DNA of 64,000 bases. Source: Clostridiales bacterium (lineage in GTDB: Bacteria > Bacillota > Clostridia > Saccharofermentanales > Saccharofermentanaceae). Where the stretch lies: the NCBI GenBank assembly GCA_017617995.1, contig JAFZVE010000048.1, positions 17,509-81,508 of the forward strand, written 5' to 3'. The translations under genes were made by a program, and so were the position numbers. Shown here piece after piece: positions 16,445-24,848 of the stretch. Every line of letters starts with the position of its first letter. The first letter of the stretch is position 1. The notes beneath the pieces were generated by a model that was not told the DNA's origin, searched no databases, and saw nothing but the letters and a program-made list of their open reading frames with translations.

Positions 16445-18247
16445 TTATCCGACCAGGGCTTCCATGGTGTCCACATACTGCTGCGTTTCCGCAACCAGAG
16501 CGTCGCGGTCGAGATTCTTGTACTCCGTCATGTATTCGTCCCACACCGCATCGAAATCATCGGCGCGCACCAGCTGGGGGAGATACTCGGTCTGAAGCTC
16601 AGTGATACGTAGATATGTGACTCCACCGGCTGTCGTGGTGTCCAGACTATTCGTGAATGTGCTGATTGGCTCCCACGGCTCCCACTCTGTTTCGGAAGAC
16701 CGTAGACTATCACAATATGAATCGTAACCATATGCGAGAAAGTATTTCTGGATGGATTCAGGACAGTTGGTGACAAAAACACTTGGCTGGTCGGCCGACT
16801 TCATCGCATTGATACCGTCTCTCGAAGTACCGGAGAATTGCGGAAGATAAGAGTATGGACACAAGTGCGCGGCCTGATAGCTGTAATCCTGACTGGCTGA
16901 GACCATAGCGGGAGTTCTGTAGTAAAGACCGGTAGTGTCATCGATCAGATAATCTTCCTGCTCAACACCCCAGAAGCGCAGATCGTGAATGTCCTGATCC
17001 AGGATACGGTTGAGGAACGTAAAGAGAAGATCCGGATCTTTACAGCTTGTGGATACACAGACTCCGCTGAGCGTTTTGATGGTGGAGCGACCGGAGAAAT
17101 AGTGGTTCTCCATGCCGGAATCGATCGTAAGTCCCAGCGGGACATATTCATATCCCAGCCCCCCCATACCTGCTGTGCTGAAGAATTCGTTCGTACAGTA
17201 GCAGAAATCCCAGTACGCGTCGAACATGCCGAGAACCGCTCCGGTAGACAACTTGGACGCATACTCTTCGTAGTCCATCACGCCGAAATCCTGATCGATG
17301 AGCCCGTTCTTATAACACTCATTTAGTTTCTTATAGTATGCTTTTGCCGTTTCAGATGTGTTATAGTCGAATACTTGAGGGTTGTCCGGGTCGGTCGTAT
17401 CCACACCCAGGGGATAGGTGTCCGAGTAACCATCGAGAAGAAGAGGTGGAAGTCTAAGTGCGAAGTTGCGCCATCCTTCCGTAATGGATGTGAAAGGAAT
17501 AATGTCTGTCCCGTCTGCGTTTGTCTTATGCTCCGCATAGTAGCTCTCGATAAGCGCGAAGTATTCATCGAGTGTCGTGATGAGGGGATAGCCGGCCCAT
17601 TCGAGCACGCGGGTCTGGATCCAGAATGCGGGTTCTTCGAAGGTGTTCTTCTGATTTTCGCCATTCTGTGAAGCGAATACATCCGCCCAGTATATATGTC
17701 CGTCGGACTGCCTGAATAGTTCCCACTGTGCATCGGTGAAAAGACTCCGGAGATTGCTGTAGGCCGGATCGGCCAGATACGTATCCCATGGGATCAGCGT
17801 CTCTGACTGATATAGATCATAAGCGCTATCATTTGCATAGAAAAGATCCGGAAGTATACCCGAGGCGAGTATGGAACCGATTGCGTCGGTCTCGGTCTGT
17901 CCTATGAGATACGTCTCTTTTACCATGCAACCGGTCAGATCGGCGATGAGTGTCTGGACATCGTTGTCGTCATTGATCTCATTTCCGGGCGTGCAGATGA
18001 ACATCGTGAATGTGGTATAAGCAGAAGGATTCGTCACTCCGCCCCTGGAATTGGTCGAAGAGGTCGGGTCCGAATCAGTCGGATCCACGGAAGGCTCAGA
18101 CGGAACCTCAGTCGGATCTTCGCTCACTTCTGTCTTGGTGGTCTTCTTCACTTTCTTTTTCATCTTCGTTGTTTCTTCACTCTTCGAGCATGCTGCGCAT
18201 GACAGGATGAAAGATACGGTAAGAATGGTCGATAGTAGTTTCTTCAT
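16445..18247 (-). CDS. Extracellular solute-binding lipoprotein (carbohydrate ABC type), orphan
   Basis: A 600-residue lipoprotein. Signal peptide ends at CAAC (Cys20), followed by a Lys/Thr then Pro/Ser/Asp/Thr-rich linker to about residue 70. The rest has features of family 1 solute-binding proteins: an N-terminal lobe with GSILASGILPDLFYAND, and a C-terminal part with KSADQPSVF and a helical end. Such proteins capture sugars or peptides for ABC importers, but no permease or ATPase gene lies beside it. It is monocistronic: its own terminator follows and metH diverges from it. Substrate unknown; a carbohydrate is likely from the family. Confidence 0.8.
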   Translation of the reverse strand: MKKLLSTILTVSFILSCAACSKSEETTKMKKKVKKTTKTEVSEDPTEVPSEPSVDPTDSDPTSSTNSRGGVTNPSAYTTFTMFICTPGNEINDDNDVQTLIADLTGCMVKETYLIGQTETDAIGSILASGILPDLFYANDSAYDLYQSETLIPWDTYLADPAYSNLRSLFTDAQWELFRQSDGHIYWADVFASQNGENQKNTFEEPAFWIQTRVLEWAGYPLITTLDEYFALIESYYAEHKTNADGTDIIPFTSITEGWRNFALRLPPLLLDGYSDTYPLGVDTTDPDNPQVFDYNTSETAKAYYKKLNECYKNGLIDQDFGVMDYEEYASKLSTGAVLGMFDAYWDFCYCTNEFFSTAGMGGLGYEYVPLGLTIDSGMENHYFSGRSTIKTLSGVCVSTSCKDPDLLFTFLNRILDQDIHDLRFWGVEQEDYLIDDTTGLYYRTPAMVSASQDYSYQAAHLCPYSYLPQFSGTSRDGINAMKSADQPSVFVTNCPESIQKYFLAYGYDSYCDSLRSSETEWEPWEPISTFTNSLDTTTAGGVTYLRITELQTEYLPQLVRADDFDAVWDEYMTEYKNLDRDALVAETQQYVDTMEALVG

Positions 18248-18444
18248 AAGCCAACCCCTTTTACTTGAACGTTTCTGATGTTCTGTGCGTTATGTTCTCT
18301 CATTTCCGTAAACGAAGAGCCGTCCCTTCGGATGGATTTCCTCTATTCCCGTAAATACCATTATAGGCGCTTCCATTATCTTTCACTACCCGATAAAATC
18401 GAGGATTCTTCCGGCTTCCGGTGAATACTTTTTACGGCTTTTAT

Positions 18445-18452
18445 GGTAAAAT
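18445..18452 (+). promoter_or_regulatory. Extended -10 promoter for metH
   Basis: TGGTAAAAT (18444/18445 to 18452) resembles an extended -10 box, 60 bp before the metH ATG. No S-box or B12 riboswitch is recognisable in the 265-bp divergent region 18248-18512, which otherwise shows no gene. Confidence 0.4.
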
Positions 18453-18512
18453 CACCGCATATACTACATGAATTATCTGCGCGAAAAGCACTGAAGAATC
18501 AGGAGTTTTCTG

Positions 18513-20969
18513 ATGAATATACTTGACTACATGAAAGACCATTTCCTGTTCCTCGACGGAGGTATGGGTACACTTCTGCAGGAGGCGGGCCTACAGCCCG
18601 GCGAGCTTCCGGAGCGCTGGAATGTCTCGCATCCGGAGGAAATCGTCAGGATCCAGAAGTCCTACTACGACGCAGGGTCGAACGTCGTTCTGAGTAACAC
18701 TTTCGGCGCAAATGGTCTGAAATTCGATGACGAAGAACTCGAACAACTGGTGCTGGCTGCGGTCCGAAATGCCCGTGAAGCAGCGCGTCAAAGCACGGGA
18801 ACACAGGAGAAGTTCGTAGCCCTGGATATCGGTCCTTTAGGAAAACTTCTTAAGCCCTATGGCGATTATGAATTTGAAGATGCCGTCGCGATGTACAGTA
18901 AGACCGTCCGCTTCGGTGTAGCGGCCGGCGTGGATCTAATCTTCATCGAGACCATGAACGATAGTTACGATACGAAAGCCGCTCTCCTGGCGGCGAAAGA
19001 AAACTCGGATCTTCCGGTCTTTGTTTCAAATGCTTATGACGGAAGTGGACATCTCATGACGGGTGCTTCTCCGGCTGCTATGGTCGCAATGCTCGAGGGC
19101 ATGCATGCTGACGCCATCGGCGCGAATTGCTCGCTCGGACCGGATCAGCTCGTCGGGGTCATGGAGGAATACCTCAAGTATGCTTCCGTGCCGGTACTAC
19201 TGAAGCCAAATGCAGGACTTCCGAGATCCGAGAACGGAAAGACTGTCTATGACGTGTTCCCACCGGAGTTTGCCGAGTCCGTCGGAAAGCTCCTGGAGAA
19301 GGGAATCCGTATCGCCGGCGGCTGCTGCGGTACGACACCGGACTATATCCGGGCCGTGGTCGAAAAGTCGAAGACCATCATGCCTGTCCCGGTCACAGAG
19401 AAAGAGATATCTCTTGTTTCTTCTTATACTCACGCTGTGGAATTCGGCGGAAGTCCGATCCTCATCGGTGAGCGTATCAACCCTACAGGAAAGAAGCGTT
19501 TCCAGCAGGCGCTTCGTGAGAACGATATAGACTACATCCTCGGTGAAGCTCTGAAACAGCAGGATGCGGGAGTCCAACTTCTCGATGTAAATGTCGGTCT
19601 TCCCGAGATCGATGAACCGGCATTCCTGCTTCGAGCGGTACAGGAACTGCAGGCAGTCACAGACCTTCCGCTCCAGCTCGATACGACCGATCCGGTCGCG
19701 ATGGAAGCGGGTCTTCGTGCTTATAACGGTAAAGCGATGGTCAACTCCGTAAACGGTAAAGAAGAGGTCATGAGCGTGATCTTCCCGCTCGTTGCCAAGT
19801 ATGGCGGATTCGTGGTCGCACTGACGCTCGATGAAGGCGGTATCCCGGACACGGCGGAAGAGCGTGTCGCGATCGCCGAGAAGATCATCAGAAGAGCCGC
19901 CGATTACGGTATTTCGAAAAAAGATCTCATCTTCGATCCGCTGGCCATGACGATCTCTGCGGATACGACCGCGGCGCTGGCCACGATGCAGGCCGTGCAC
20001 CGCATCCGCCACGATCTTAAGGTAAATACATCCCTCGGTATCTCGAATGTATCGTTCGGTCTTCCGAGCCGTAACATCATCACGTCGACCTTCTTCGCAC
20101 TGTGTCTGCAGGACGGACTCTCGGCGGCGATCATGAACCCGTATTCGCAGGAGATGATGAACGTCTACCATGCATTCCGGGCGCTTCATAACATGGACGA
20201 AAACTGCATGGACTATATCACCTATGCGCAGAATCTCCCGGCTCCGACCATGACCGCCCCCGCGGCAGGAGCAGCGGCACCAGCAGGGGAAGCCACATCA
20301 ACCGGCTCTGGAGAAGGCCCGTCATCCGAACTTCAGAAGGCCATCGTGCGAGGCCTGAAGGAGAAGACCGGTGCTCTTACAAAAGAACTCCTTGCCACGC
20401 AGAAGCCGCTGGAGATCATCCAGTCGGAGGTCATCCCGGCTCTGAATATCGTGGGCGCGGATTTCGAGAAAAAGAAGGTATATCTGCCGCAGCTCCTCAT
20501 GGCCGCGGAAGCCGCGAAGAGTGCTTTTGAAGAAGTCAAAATCGCGATGGCTGCAAGTGACGATGGCACTTCCACCGGATCGTCGCGCTGCCCGTTCGTC
20601 ATCGCGACCGTACATGGTGACATCCATGATATCGGAAAGAACATCGTCAAGCTCATCCTCGAGAACTACGGATTCGCCGTCAGTGACCTCGGAAAAGATG
20701 TTCCGGAGCAGACCGTAGTCGACGAAGTCATCCGCTTGCACGCCCCGATCGTCGGGCTTTCCGCTCTCATGACCACGACCGTTCCTGCGATGGAAGAGAC
20801 CATCAAGCTCCTCCGTGAGCAGGCTCCTTGGGCGAAGGTCTGTGTCGGTGGCGCGGTCCTTACGCAGGAATACTCCGATGCGATCGGTGCCGACCGCTAC
20901 TGCAGAGATGCGATGGAAACCGTCCGCTATGCCGAGGAGATCGACGAAGAACTGAAGAAACAGGGATAG
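18513..20969 (+). CDS. metH: Cobalamin-dependent methionine synthase lacking the activation domain
   Basis: An 818-residue cytosolic enzyme that methylates homocysteine with methyl-THF through cobalamin. Domains in order: homocysteine methyltransferase (about 1-290; zinc ligands Cys206, Cys271, Cys272 in GANC and GGCC); pterin-binding barrel (about 310-565; ILIGERINPTG); an Ala/Gly-rich linker (about 575-605); B12-binding cap and Rossmann domain (about 610-815) with GDIHDIGKN, where His705 is the cobalt ligand. E. coli MetH is about 1,230 residues; the C-terminal reactivation domain is absent here and is encoded separately at 10133. AGGAG precedes the ATG. Confidence 0.93.
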   Translation: MNILDYMKDHFLFLDGGMGTLLQEAGLQPGELPERWNVSHPEEIVRIQKSYYDAGSNVVLSNTFGANGLKFDDEELEQLVLAAVRNAREAARQSTGTQEKFVALDIGPLGKLLKPYGDYEFEDAVAMYSKTVRFGVAAGVDLIFIETMNDSYDTKAALLAAKENSDLPVFVSNAYDGSGHLMTGASPAAMVAMLEGMHADAIGANCSLGPDQLVGVMEEYLKYASVPVLLKPNAGLPRSENGKTVYDVFPPEFAESVGKLLEKGIRIAGGCCGTTPDYIRAVVEKSKTIMPVPVTEKEISLVSSYTHAVEFGGSPILIGERINPTGKKRFQQALRENDIDYILGEALKQQDAGVQLLDVNVGLPEIDEPAFLLRAVQELQAVTDLPLQLDTTDPVAMEAGLRAYNGKAMVNSVNGKEEVMSVIFPLVAKYGGFVVALTLDEGGIPDTAEERVAIAEKIIRRAADYGISKKDLIFDPLAMTISADTTAALATMQAVHRIRHDLKVNTSLGISNVSFGLPSRNIITSTFFALCLQDGLSAAIMNPYSQEMMNVYHAFRALHNMDENCMDYITYAQNLPAPTMTAPAAGAAAPAGEATSTGSGEGPSSELQKAIVRGLKEKTGALTKELLATQKPLEIIQSEVIPALNIVGADFEKKKVYLPQLLMAAEAAKSAFEEVKIAMAASDDGTSTGSSRCPFVIATVHGDIHDIGKNIVKLILENYGFAVSDLGKDVPEQTVVDEVIRLHAPIVGLSALMTTTVPAMEETIKLLREQAPWAKVCVGGAVLTQEYSDAIGADRYCRDAMETVRYAEEIDEELKKQG

Positions 20970-21008
20970 AAACAGCAAGCTAGACAACACGAAAAAGAAG
21001 AGGACAGC

Positions 21009-21737
21009 ATGCATTACAGCGTTTTGATCGTAGATGACGAACTCGAGCTCTCGGAGTACACTTCCAAGTATTTCAACATGTCGGGAGTGTCGGCGACCTA
21101 TGTGACCGATAAGCAGGCGGCGCTCGATTTCTTCGCAGATAATACGTGCTCTCTGATCCTTCTCGACATCAACCTCGGCGAGGATTCCGGCTTCGAGCTC
21201 TGTCAGATGATCCGTGCGAAGATGAATGTCCCGATCTTTTTTATCAGTGCTAGATCCGCGGAAGATGATATGCTCCTGGCGCTGTCGATCGGCGGAGATG
21301 ACTACATCTGTAAGCCCTATTCGCTGGGCGTGCTGCTCGCGAAAGTAAAAGCTGCCCTGAAGCGTTACGAAGCGGCGAAGGCGGATGAAATAGCGGACGA
21401 TGTTTCAGATAGCACAGAAAAAGATAAGAACGAAAACCTCGTCAAACTCGGAACCGCGACGATCGACCTTTCGAAAGCCATCGTGATCCGACACGGCGAG
21501 AAGACCCCTCTTAAGGCCATGGAGTTCCGCCTTCTGGTCTATATGCTCAATAACCGAAATCGCATCATCAAGAAGGAAGAATTCTTCGAGAAGATCTGGG
21601 GCACGGAGTTCGTCGGCGACGTGACGCTGAATGTCCACATCCGCCACCTTCGTGAGAAGATCGAAGACGATCCGAGTAATCCTTCTTTCATCAAGACGGT
21701 CTGGGGCACGGGCTTTATCCTGGAGGAACAGCCGTGA
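21009..21737 (+). CDS. OmpR-family response regulator
   Basis: A 242-residue regulator. Residues 1-120 form a receiver domain with acidic pair Asp10/Glu11-type VDDELE, phospho-acceptor Asp53 (LLDINLG), conserved Ser/Thr in FFISAR and Lys in YICKPYS. The C-terminal 100 residues are a winged-helix DNA-binding domain (LKAMEFRLLVYMLNN, NVHIRHLREKIEDDPSNPSFIKTVWGTGF). It overlaps the kinase gene by four bases (GTGA). With the ABC transporter at 24.1 kb it resembles sensing/export modules for envelope-active compounds. TGACAGA motifs near the transporter could be its sites, which is only inference. Confidence 0.93.
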   Translation: MHYSVLIVDDELELSEYTSKYFNMSGVSATYVTDKQAALDFFADNTCSLILLDINLGEDSGFELCQMIRAKMNVPIFFISARSAEDDMLLALSIGGDDYICKPYSLGVLLAKVKAALKRYEAAKADEIADDVSDSTEKDKNENLVKLGTATIDLSKAIVIRHGEKTPLKAMEFRLLVYMLNNRNRIIKKEEFFEKIWGTEFVGDVTLNVHIRHLREKIEDDPSNPSFIKTVWGTGFILEEQP

Positions 21738-23026
21738 AGATACGTTCCTTCCTGATCTTTGCCGCGATTTCTTTGATTGTGCTCGTTATCGTGTGCTTCC
21801 GCATCAATACTCTCACCTCGCAGAAGATCACGTCCTATCCGACGGAGATCAACCGTCTGACGATCGCGCTGGGGAAAGACTGGGAGAACACGAAGCAGCA
21901 TAAGAAGGATCTGATCCCGTCGGACCAGCCATTTGAGTACGCCGTGATCGATAACGACGGCAATCTACTGATCTATACAGAACAGCATATTTCCACATCC
22001 GTTTCGTCCGCGACGACGAACTATGACGTGATCCGTGATATCGCAGATGAGAACGGAACGGTCGTCGGCAAGCTTCTGGTTCATAACGATTACCGGGAAC
22101 AGCAGGCCTCGAGGAACCGCCGCATTTCCATCATCTGTGGTGCCGTACTTTTCGCGATGCTTGCCGTAACTCTCGGCTACTTCATTTACCTTAAGAAGCG
22201 AATCGTCGATCCTTTCGACAAGATGCAGCATTTCGCTTCCGAGGTCGCCGCCGGCAATCTCAATGTGCCGATCCAGATGGACAGAAATCACGTATTCGGT
22301 GCTTTTACCGAGAGTTTCGACATCATGCGCGAAGAACTGAAGGCCAGTAAGCTCCGTGAGGCCGAGGCCGTGAAGGCGCGAAAAGAACTTGTCGCGCAGC
22401 TTTCGCATGATATCAAGACACCGGTCACGTCCATCAAGGCGATGGCAGACGTCATGGAACTTTCGGCGCACGATGAAGAAGAAAGAAACACGATCCGCAG
22501 TATCAATGCCAAGGCCGACCAGATCGACAGCCTGGTCTCGAATCTCTTCCACGCGACTCTCGAGGAACTCGAGCATCTCGAAGTCAAGCCCGACGAAGTG
22601 ACCTCGAAGGATATCGAGCACTTCATATCGGAAGCCGACTATAAGAAGAAAGTTTCCGCTTTTAGGATCGAAGAGGTCGTTGTCTCGGCCGATCCCCTAC
22701 GTCTCAATCAGGTGATCAACAACATCTTTTCGAATTCGTATAAGTATGCGGACACGGAGATGACTGTCCGTAGCCGTGTAGAAAAGGGCGTAGGCGCCAC
22801 ACGTTTCCTGGTCATCGAGATCGGTGATCACGGCGGCGGCGTCCCGGAATCGGAACTCGATACGATCTTCGGAAAGTATAAGAGAGGCTGCAACGCCGGC
22901 GAGAAGGACGGCGCGGGCTTAGGCCTTTATATCTCCCGATATCTCATGGAGAAGATGGGTGGCGAGATCACAGCAAGTAACTGTGACGACGGTCTGCTGG
23001 TTGTATTACGATTACGCCTTCTGTGA
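21734..23026 (+). CDS. Sensor histidine kinase
   Basis: A 430-residue membrane kinase starting at a GTG inside the regulator's stop. TM1 is at residues 6-24 and TM2 at about 132-154, flanking an extracytoplasmic domain of about 105 residues. A HAMP segment (DPFDKMQHFASEVAAGNLNV) leads to the dimerisation helix with His225 in LSHDIKTPV. The ATP-binding domain has N box NQVINNIFSNSYKYA, G1 GDHGGGVPE and G2 GAGLGLYIS. The sizeable external domain differs from intramembrane-sensing BceS-type kinases. A ~1.06-kb non-coding interval follows. Confidence 0.93.
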   Translation: MKIRSFLIFAAISLIVLVIVCFRINTLTSQKITSYPTEINRLTIALGKDWENTKQHKKDLIPSDQPFEYAVIDNDGNLLIYTEQHISTSVSSATTNYDVIRDIADENGTVVGKLLVHNDYREQQASRNRRISIICGAVLFAMLAVTLGYFIYLKKRIVDPFDKMQHFASEVAAGNLNVPIQMDRNHVFGAFTESFDIMREELKASKLREAEAVKARKELVAQLSHDIKTPVTSIKAMADVMELSAHDEEERNTIRSINAKADQIDSLVSNLFHATLEELEHLEVKPDEVTSKDIEHFISEADYKKKVSAFRIEEVVVSADPLRLNQVINNIFSNSYKYADTEMTVRSRVEKGVGATRFLVIEIGDHGGGVPESELDTIFGKYKRGCNAGEKDGAGLGLYISRYLMEKMGGEITASNCDDGLLVVLRLRLL

Positions 23027-23093
23027 AGCTTAACTGGGTTTAAAGAAATACAAGGCGCTGTCACCTTTGAGTGTTAATTCTGTGATCAAGACC

Positions 23094-23107
23094 TAAGTGT
23101 GACAGAG
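23094..23107 (+). repeat. Left copy of a 14-bp direct repeat bracketing the hairpin array
   Basis: TAAGTGTGACAGAG occurs here and again at 23847-23860. The copies enclose the large palindrome and the 63-bp array. The repeat contains TGACAGA, also present twice in the leader of the ABC transporter. Confidence 0.7.
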
Positions 23108-23188
23108 ACTGGCGATTACGGCAAAAATAAAGAAGGCCGATTGGACAATCAGATGGCGTCAATGTTCAGACGACGCTTTAGCAGGCCT

Positions 23189-23322
23189 CCTTTACCCCGC
23201 TTGATTGATAGGATTCAGATCCGGAAAGGAGATGTCAAGACCCATGGCCGCTTATGCGGTGCCGAAGGCAGTCTTGACATCTTTCTTTCGGATCTGAAGA
23301 AAGGAGCCAAGCGGGATAAAGG
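23189..23322. repeat. 134-bp imperfect palindrome (large hairpin element)
   Basis: Outer arms: CCTTTACCCCGCTTG (23189-23203) pairs with CAAGCGGGATAAAGG (23308-23322) with one wobble. Inner arms: 23214-23241 pairs with 23271-23298 over about 27 positions with a single bulge; its core includes TTCAGATCCG/CGGATCTGAA and GATGTCAAGAC/GTCTTGACATC. The apical 29 bases contain a further small GGCCGC/GCGGTGCC stem. No T-tract follows. It could be a structured RNA, a miniature palindromic element or a nucleoprotein site. A 21-codon ATG frame within it has AAAGGAG abutting its start, which is poor spacing, so I do not call it a gene. Confidence 0.8.
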
Positions 23323-23371
23323 AAGATCAACTTCGTTGGGACGAAGTGAATCTCAGATTGTAACTTATTGA

Positions 23372-23727
23372 TTTCCGTCTTATTTTCTATAAAACGCAAA
23401 TATGGACGGAAAGACGATACGACTTGCTGATGGAATTCCGTCTCTTTCAGAGGAAATGACGAATAGGGACGGAAATGCAGGTCAGCTTATTGGGTCATTT
23501 CCGTCTCTATTTTGAAAAGCTGTAAAACAGGACGGAATATCAACTTGATCACCGAAGATATTTCCGTCCCCATTTTGAAAACCTGTAAAATAAGACGGAA
23601 TCTCAACCGGTCAGCCCCTTGATTTTCCGTCTCTTTTTCGCACTTGTGATAATATGGACGGAAACACTTCTTTCACTCGCCTGGTTTTTCCGTCCCTTTT
23701 TTCCGGTTCTTCGAAAATAGACGGAAA
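23372..23727. repeat. Six-unit array of inverted repeats with exact 63-bp period
   Basis: Left arms (TTTCCGTC or one-base variant) begin at 23372, 23435, 23498, 23561, 23624 and 23687. Right arms (GACGGAA/GACGGAAA) begin at 23405, 23468, 23531, 23594, 23657 and 23720. Both series step by exactly 63 bp. Within units 25 bases separate the arms; between units about 22. The 25-base interiors are AT-rich and only loosely alike (T-rich then A-rich), and the inter-unit stretches often hold GGTCAGC or TTGAT. The arms are conserved, the rest is not. No cas genes or recombinase lie nearby. Function unknown. Confidence 0.9.
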
Positions 23728-23846
23728 TCGGTCAGAAAGCCTCATAAATGAAAGACTGCCTGCTCCGTGAATCAAATCTCTTTTTGAGACAGCCTCCCAA
23801 GACATAGAGCTTGGTTATAATCCGGTTCTTCTTCATAATTAACACT

Positions 23847-23860
23847 TAAGTGTGACAGAG
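23847..23860 (+). repeat. Right copy of the 14-bp direct repeat
   Basis: Second TAAGTGTGACAGAG. Its first bases are part of the perfect palindrome ACACTTAAGTGT at 23842-23853. An AATTAACAC just upstream mirrors GTGTTAATT near the left copy (23072-23080). Confidence 0.7.
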
Positions 23861-24003
23861 CGAAAAAGAAAACTCTTCGAAGTCTCCGCAGGGCAAAGCG
23901 CCGAGGACAGCGCCCGAAGGTTCTATCCGATGATTTTTCATAGCATTTAAAGAACGATTAAAACTTCGACAAAGATTTTAAGATTCCACTTGGACTATAC
24001 TGT

Positions 24004-24060
24004 GACCGTACAGAGGACATCTGTGCGGTCATATCTACGCTGACAGAACAATCTGACAGA
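24004..24060 (+). promoter_or_regulatory. Hairpin and paired TGACAGA motifs in the ABC transporter leader
   Basis: GACCGTACAGA (24004-24014) and TCTGTGCGGTC (24020-24030) form an 11-pair hairpin with one wobble and a five-base loop. Two CTGACAGA copies follow at 24040-24047 and 24053-24060, 13 bp apart. A TATACT-like -10 box lies just upstream at about 23996. These are plausible operator sites for the neighbouring response regulator. Confidence 0.5.
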
Positions 24061-24086
24061 GGAAGCATCGAAAGGAGACGACGCAG

Positions 24087-24848
24087 GTGGAAAAGAAAGC
24101 AATCATCAAGACAGATAAGCTCAGCAAGAGTTTCTCGGTTTCCGGGAAGCAGTATCACATCATCAAGAACCTCGACCTCGAGATCTACGAAGGCGATTTC
24201 ACTGTCATCATGGGATCCAGCGGAGCCGGTAAATCGACTCTCCTTTACGCGCTTTCCGGCATGGATAAGCCATCCCTCGGACATGTTGAATATGCGGGAA
24301 AAGAGATCACTGACATGAACGATGACCAGCTCGCGGTATTCAGAAGGAAGCACTGCGGATTCGTGTTTCAGCAGGTACACCTCGTCGACAGCATGAGCAT
24401 CATGGACAACGCGATCTCTACGGGCATGCTCATCGGGCAGAAGCAGAAGGATCTTCGTAAAAAGGCAGCCGATCTCTTCGAGCGTGTCGGGATCAGCGAG
24501 GAAATGACCGATAAGTTCCCGGCACAGGTCAGCGGCGGTGAGGCCCAGCGTGCGGCGATGGTCCGTGCGGTCATCAACGATCCGGATGTCGTCTTTGCCG
24601 ATGAGCCGACCGGCGCGCTGAACTCCGCCGGTGTCGAAGCCGTACTGAATGTTCTTACGGACATCAATAACGAGGGTCAGTCTGTCGTTATGGTGACTCA
24701 CGATATCAAGTCCGCGCGCCGTGCGAACCGTATCCTCTATCTCGAGGACGGCGGCATCAAGGGTGAGTGCAACCCCGGGAAATACGTAAGCGGCGATAAG
24801 AAGAGACATGCGATGATCAAGGGATTTCTGGAGGAGATGGGATGGTAA
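24087..24848 (+). CDS. ABC transporter ATP-binding protein (MacB/LolD/BceA type)
   Basis: A 253-residue ATPase with GTG start and AAGGAG nine bases upstream. Motifs: Walker A GSSGAGKST (about 43-51), Q-loop VFQQVHLVD, signature VSGGEAQRA, Walker B VVFADEPTGALN and switch His in VTHD. The family powers FtsX-type permeases that export or relocate lipoproteins, peptides or antibiotics. It overlaps the permease start by seven bases. Proximity to the two-component genes suggests induced expression, although the interval between them is unusually long. Confidence 0.92.
   Translation: MEKKAIIKTDKLSKSFSVSGKQYHIIKNLDLEIYEGDFTVIMGSSGAGKSTLLYALSGMDKPSLGHVEYAGKEITDMNDDQLAVFRRKHCGFVFQQVHLVDSMSIMDNAISTGMLIGQKQKDLRKKAADLFERVGISEEMTDKFPAQVSGGEAQRAAMVRAVINDPDVVFADEPTGALNSAGVEAVLNVLTDINNEGQSVVMVTHDIKSARRANRILYLEDGGIKGECNPGKYVSGDKKRHAMIKGFLEEMGW

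Larger units (their letters stand above)
23027..24086. other. Long non-coding interval between the histidine kinase and ABC transporter genes
   Basis: No convincing coding frame is present in this 1,060 bp. It contains, left to right: the direct repeat 23094-23107, a GCGTC/GACGC hairpin (23156-23176), the 134-bp palindrome, a small CTTCG/CGAAG hairpin (23331-23346), the 63-bp array, a perfect 12-bp palindrome ACACTTAAGTGT (23842-23853), the second direct repeat, and the transporter leader with its own hairpin. Short frames on both strands are by-products of the repeats. Confidence 0.75.

Noticed and set aside
18248..18512. SAM or B12 riboswitch before metH
   Set aside because: No recognisable S-box or B12-box core in the short leader; the same search before metF was negative.
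23244..23296. Short peptide gene inside the 134-bp palindrome
   Set aside because: An ATG follows AAAGGAG, but spacing is poor and the frame simply reads through the stem; no independent support.
23372..23727. CRISPR array
   Set aside because: Regular spacing invites the idea, but the repeated parts are 8-bp arms in alternating orientation, the intervening segments resemble one another, and no cas genes are present.
23611..23805. Minus-strand 64-codon ORF across the array
   Set aside because: It arises because 63 is a multiple of three. The frame is broken by stops in other units, has no ribosome site, and conservation is limited to the inverted-repeat arms.
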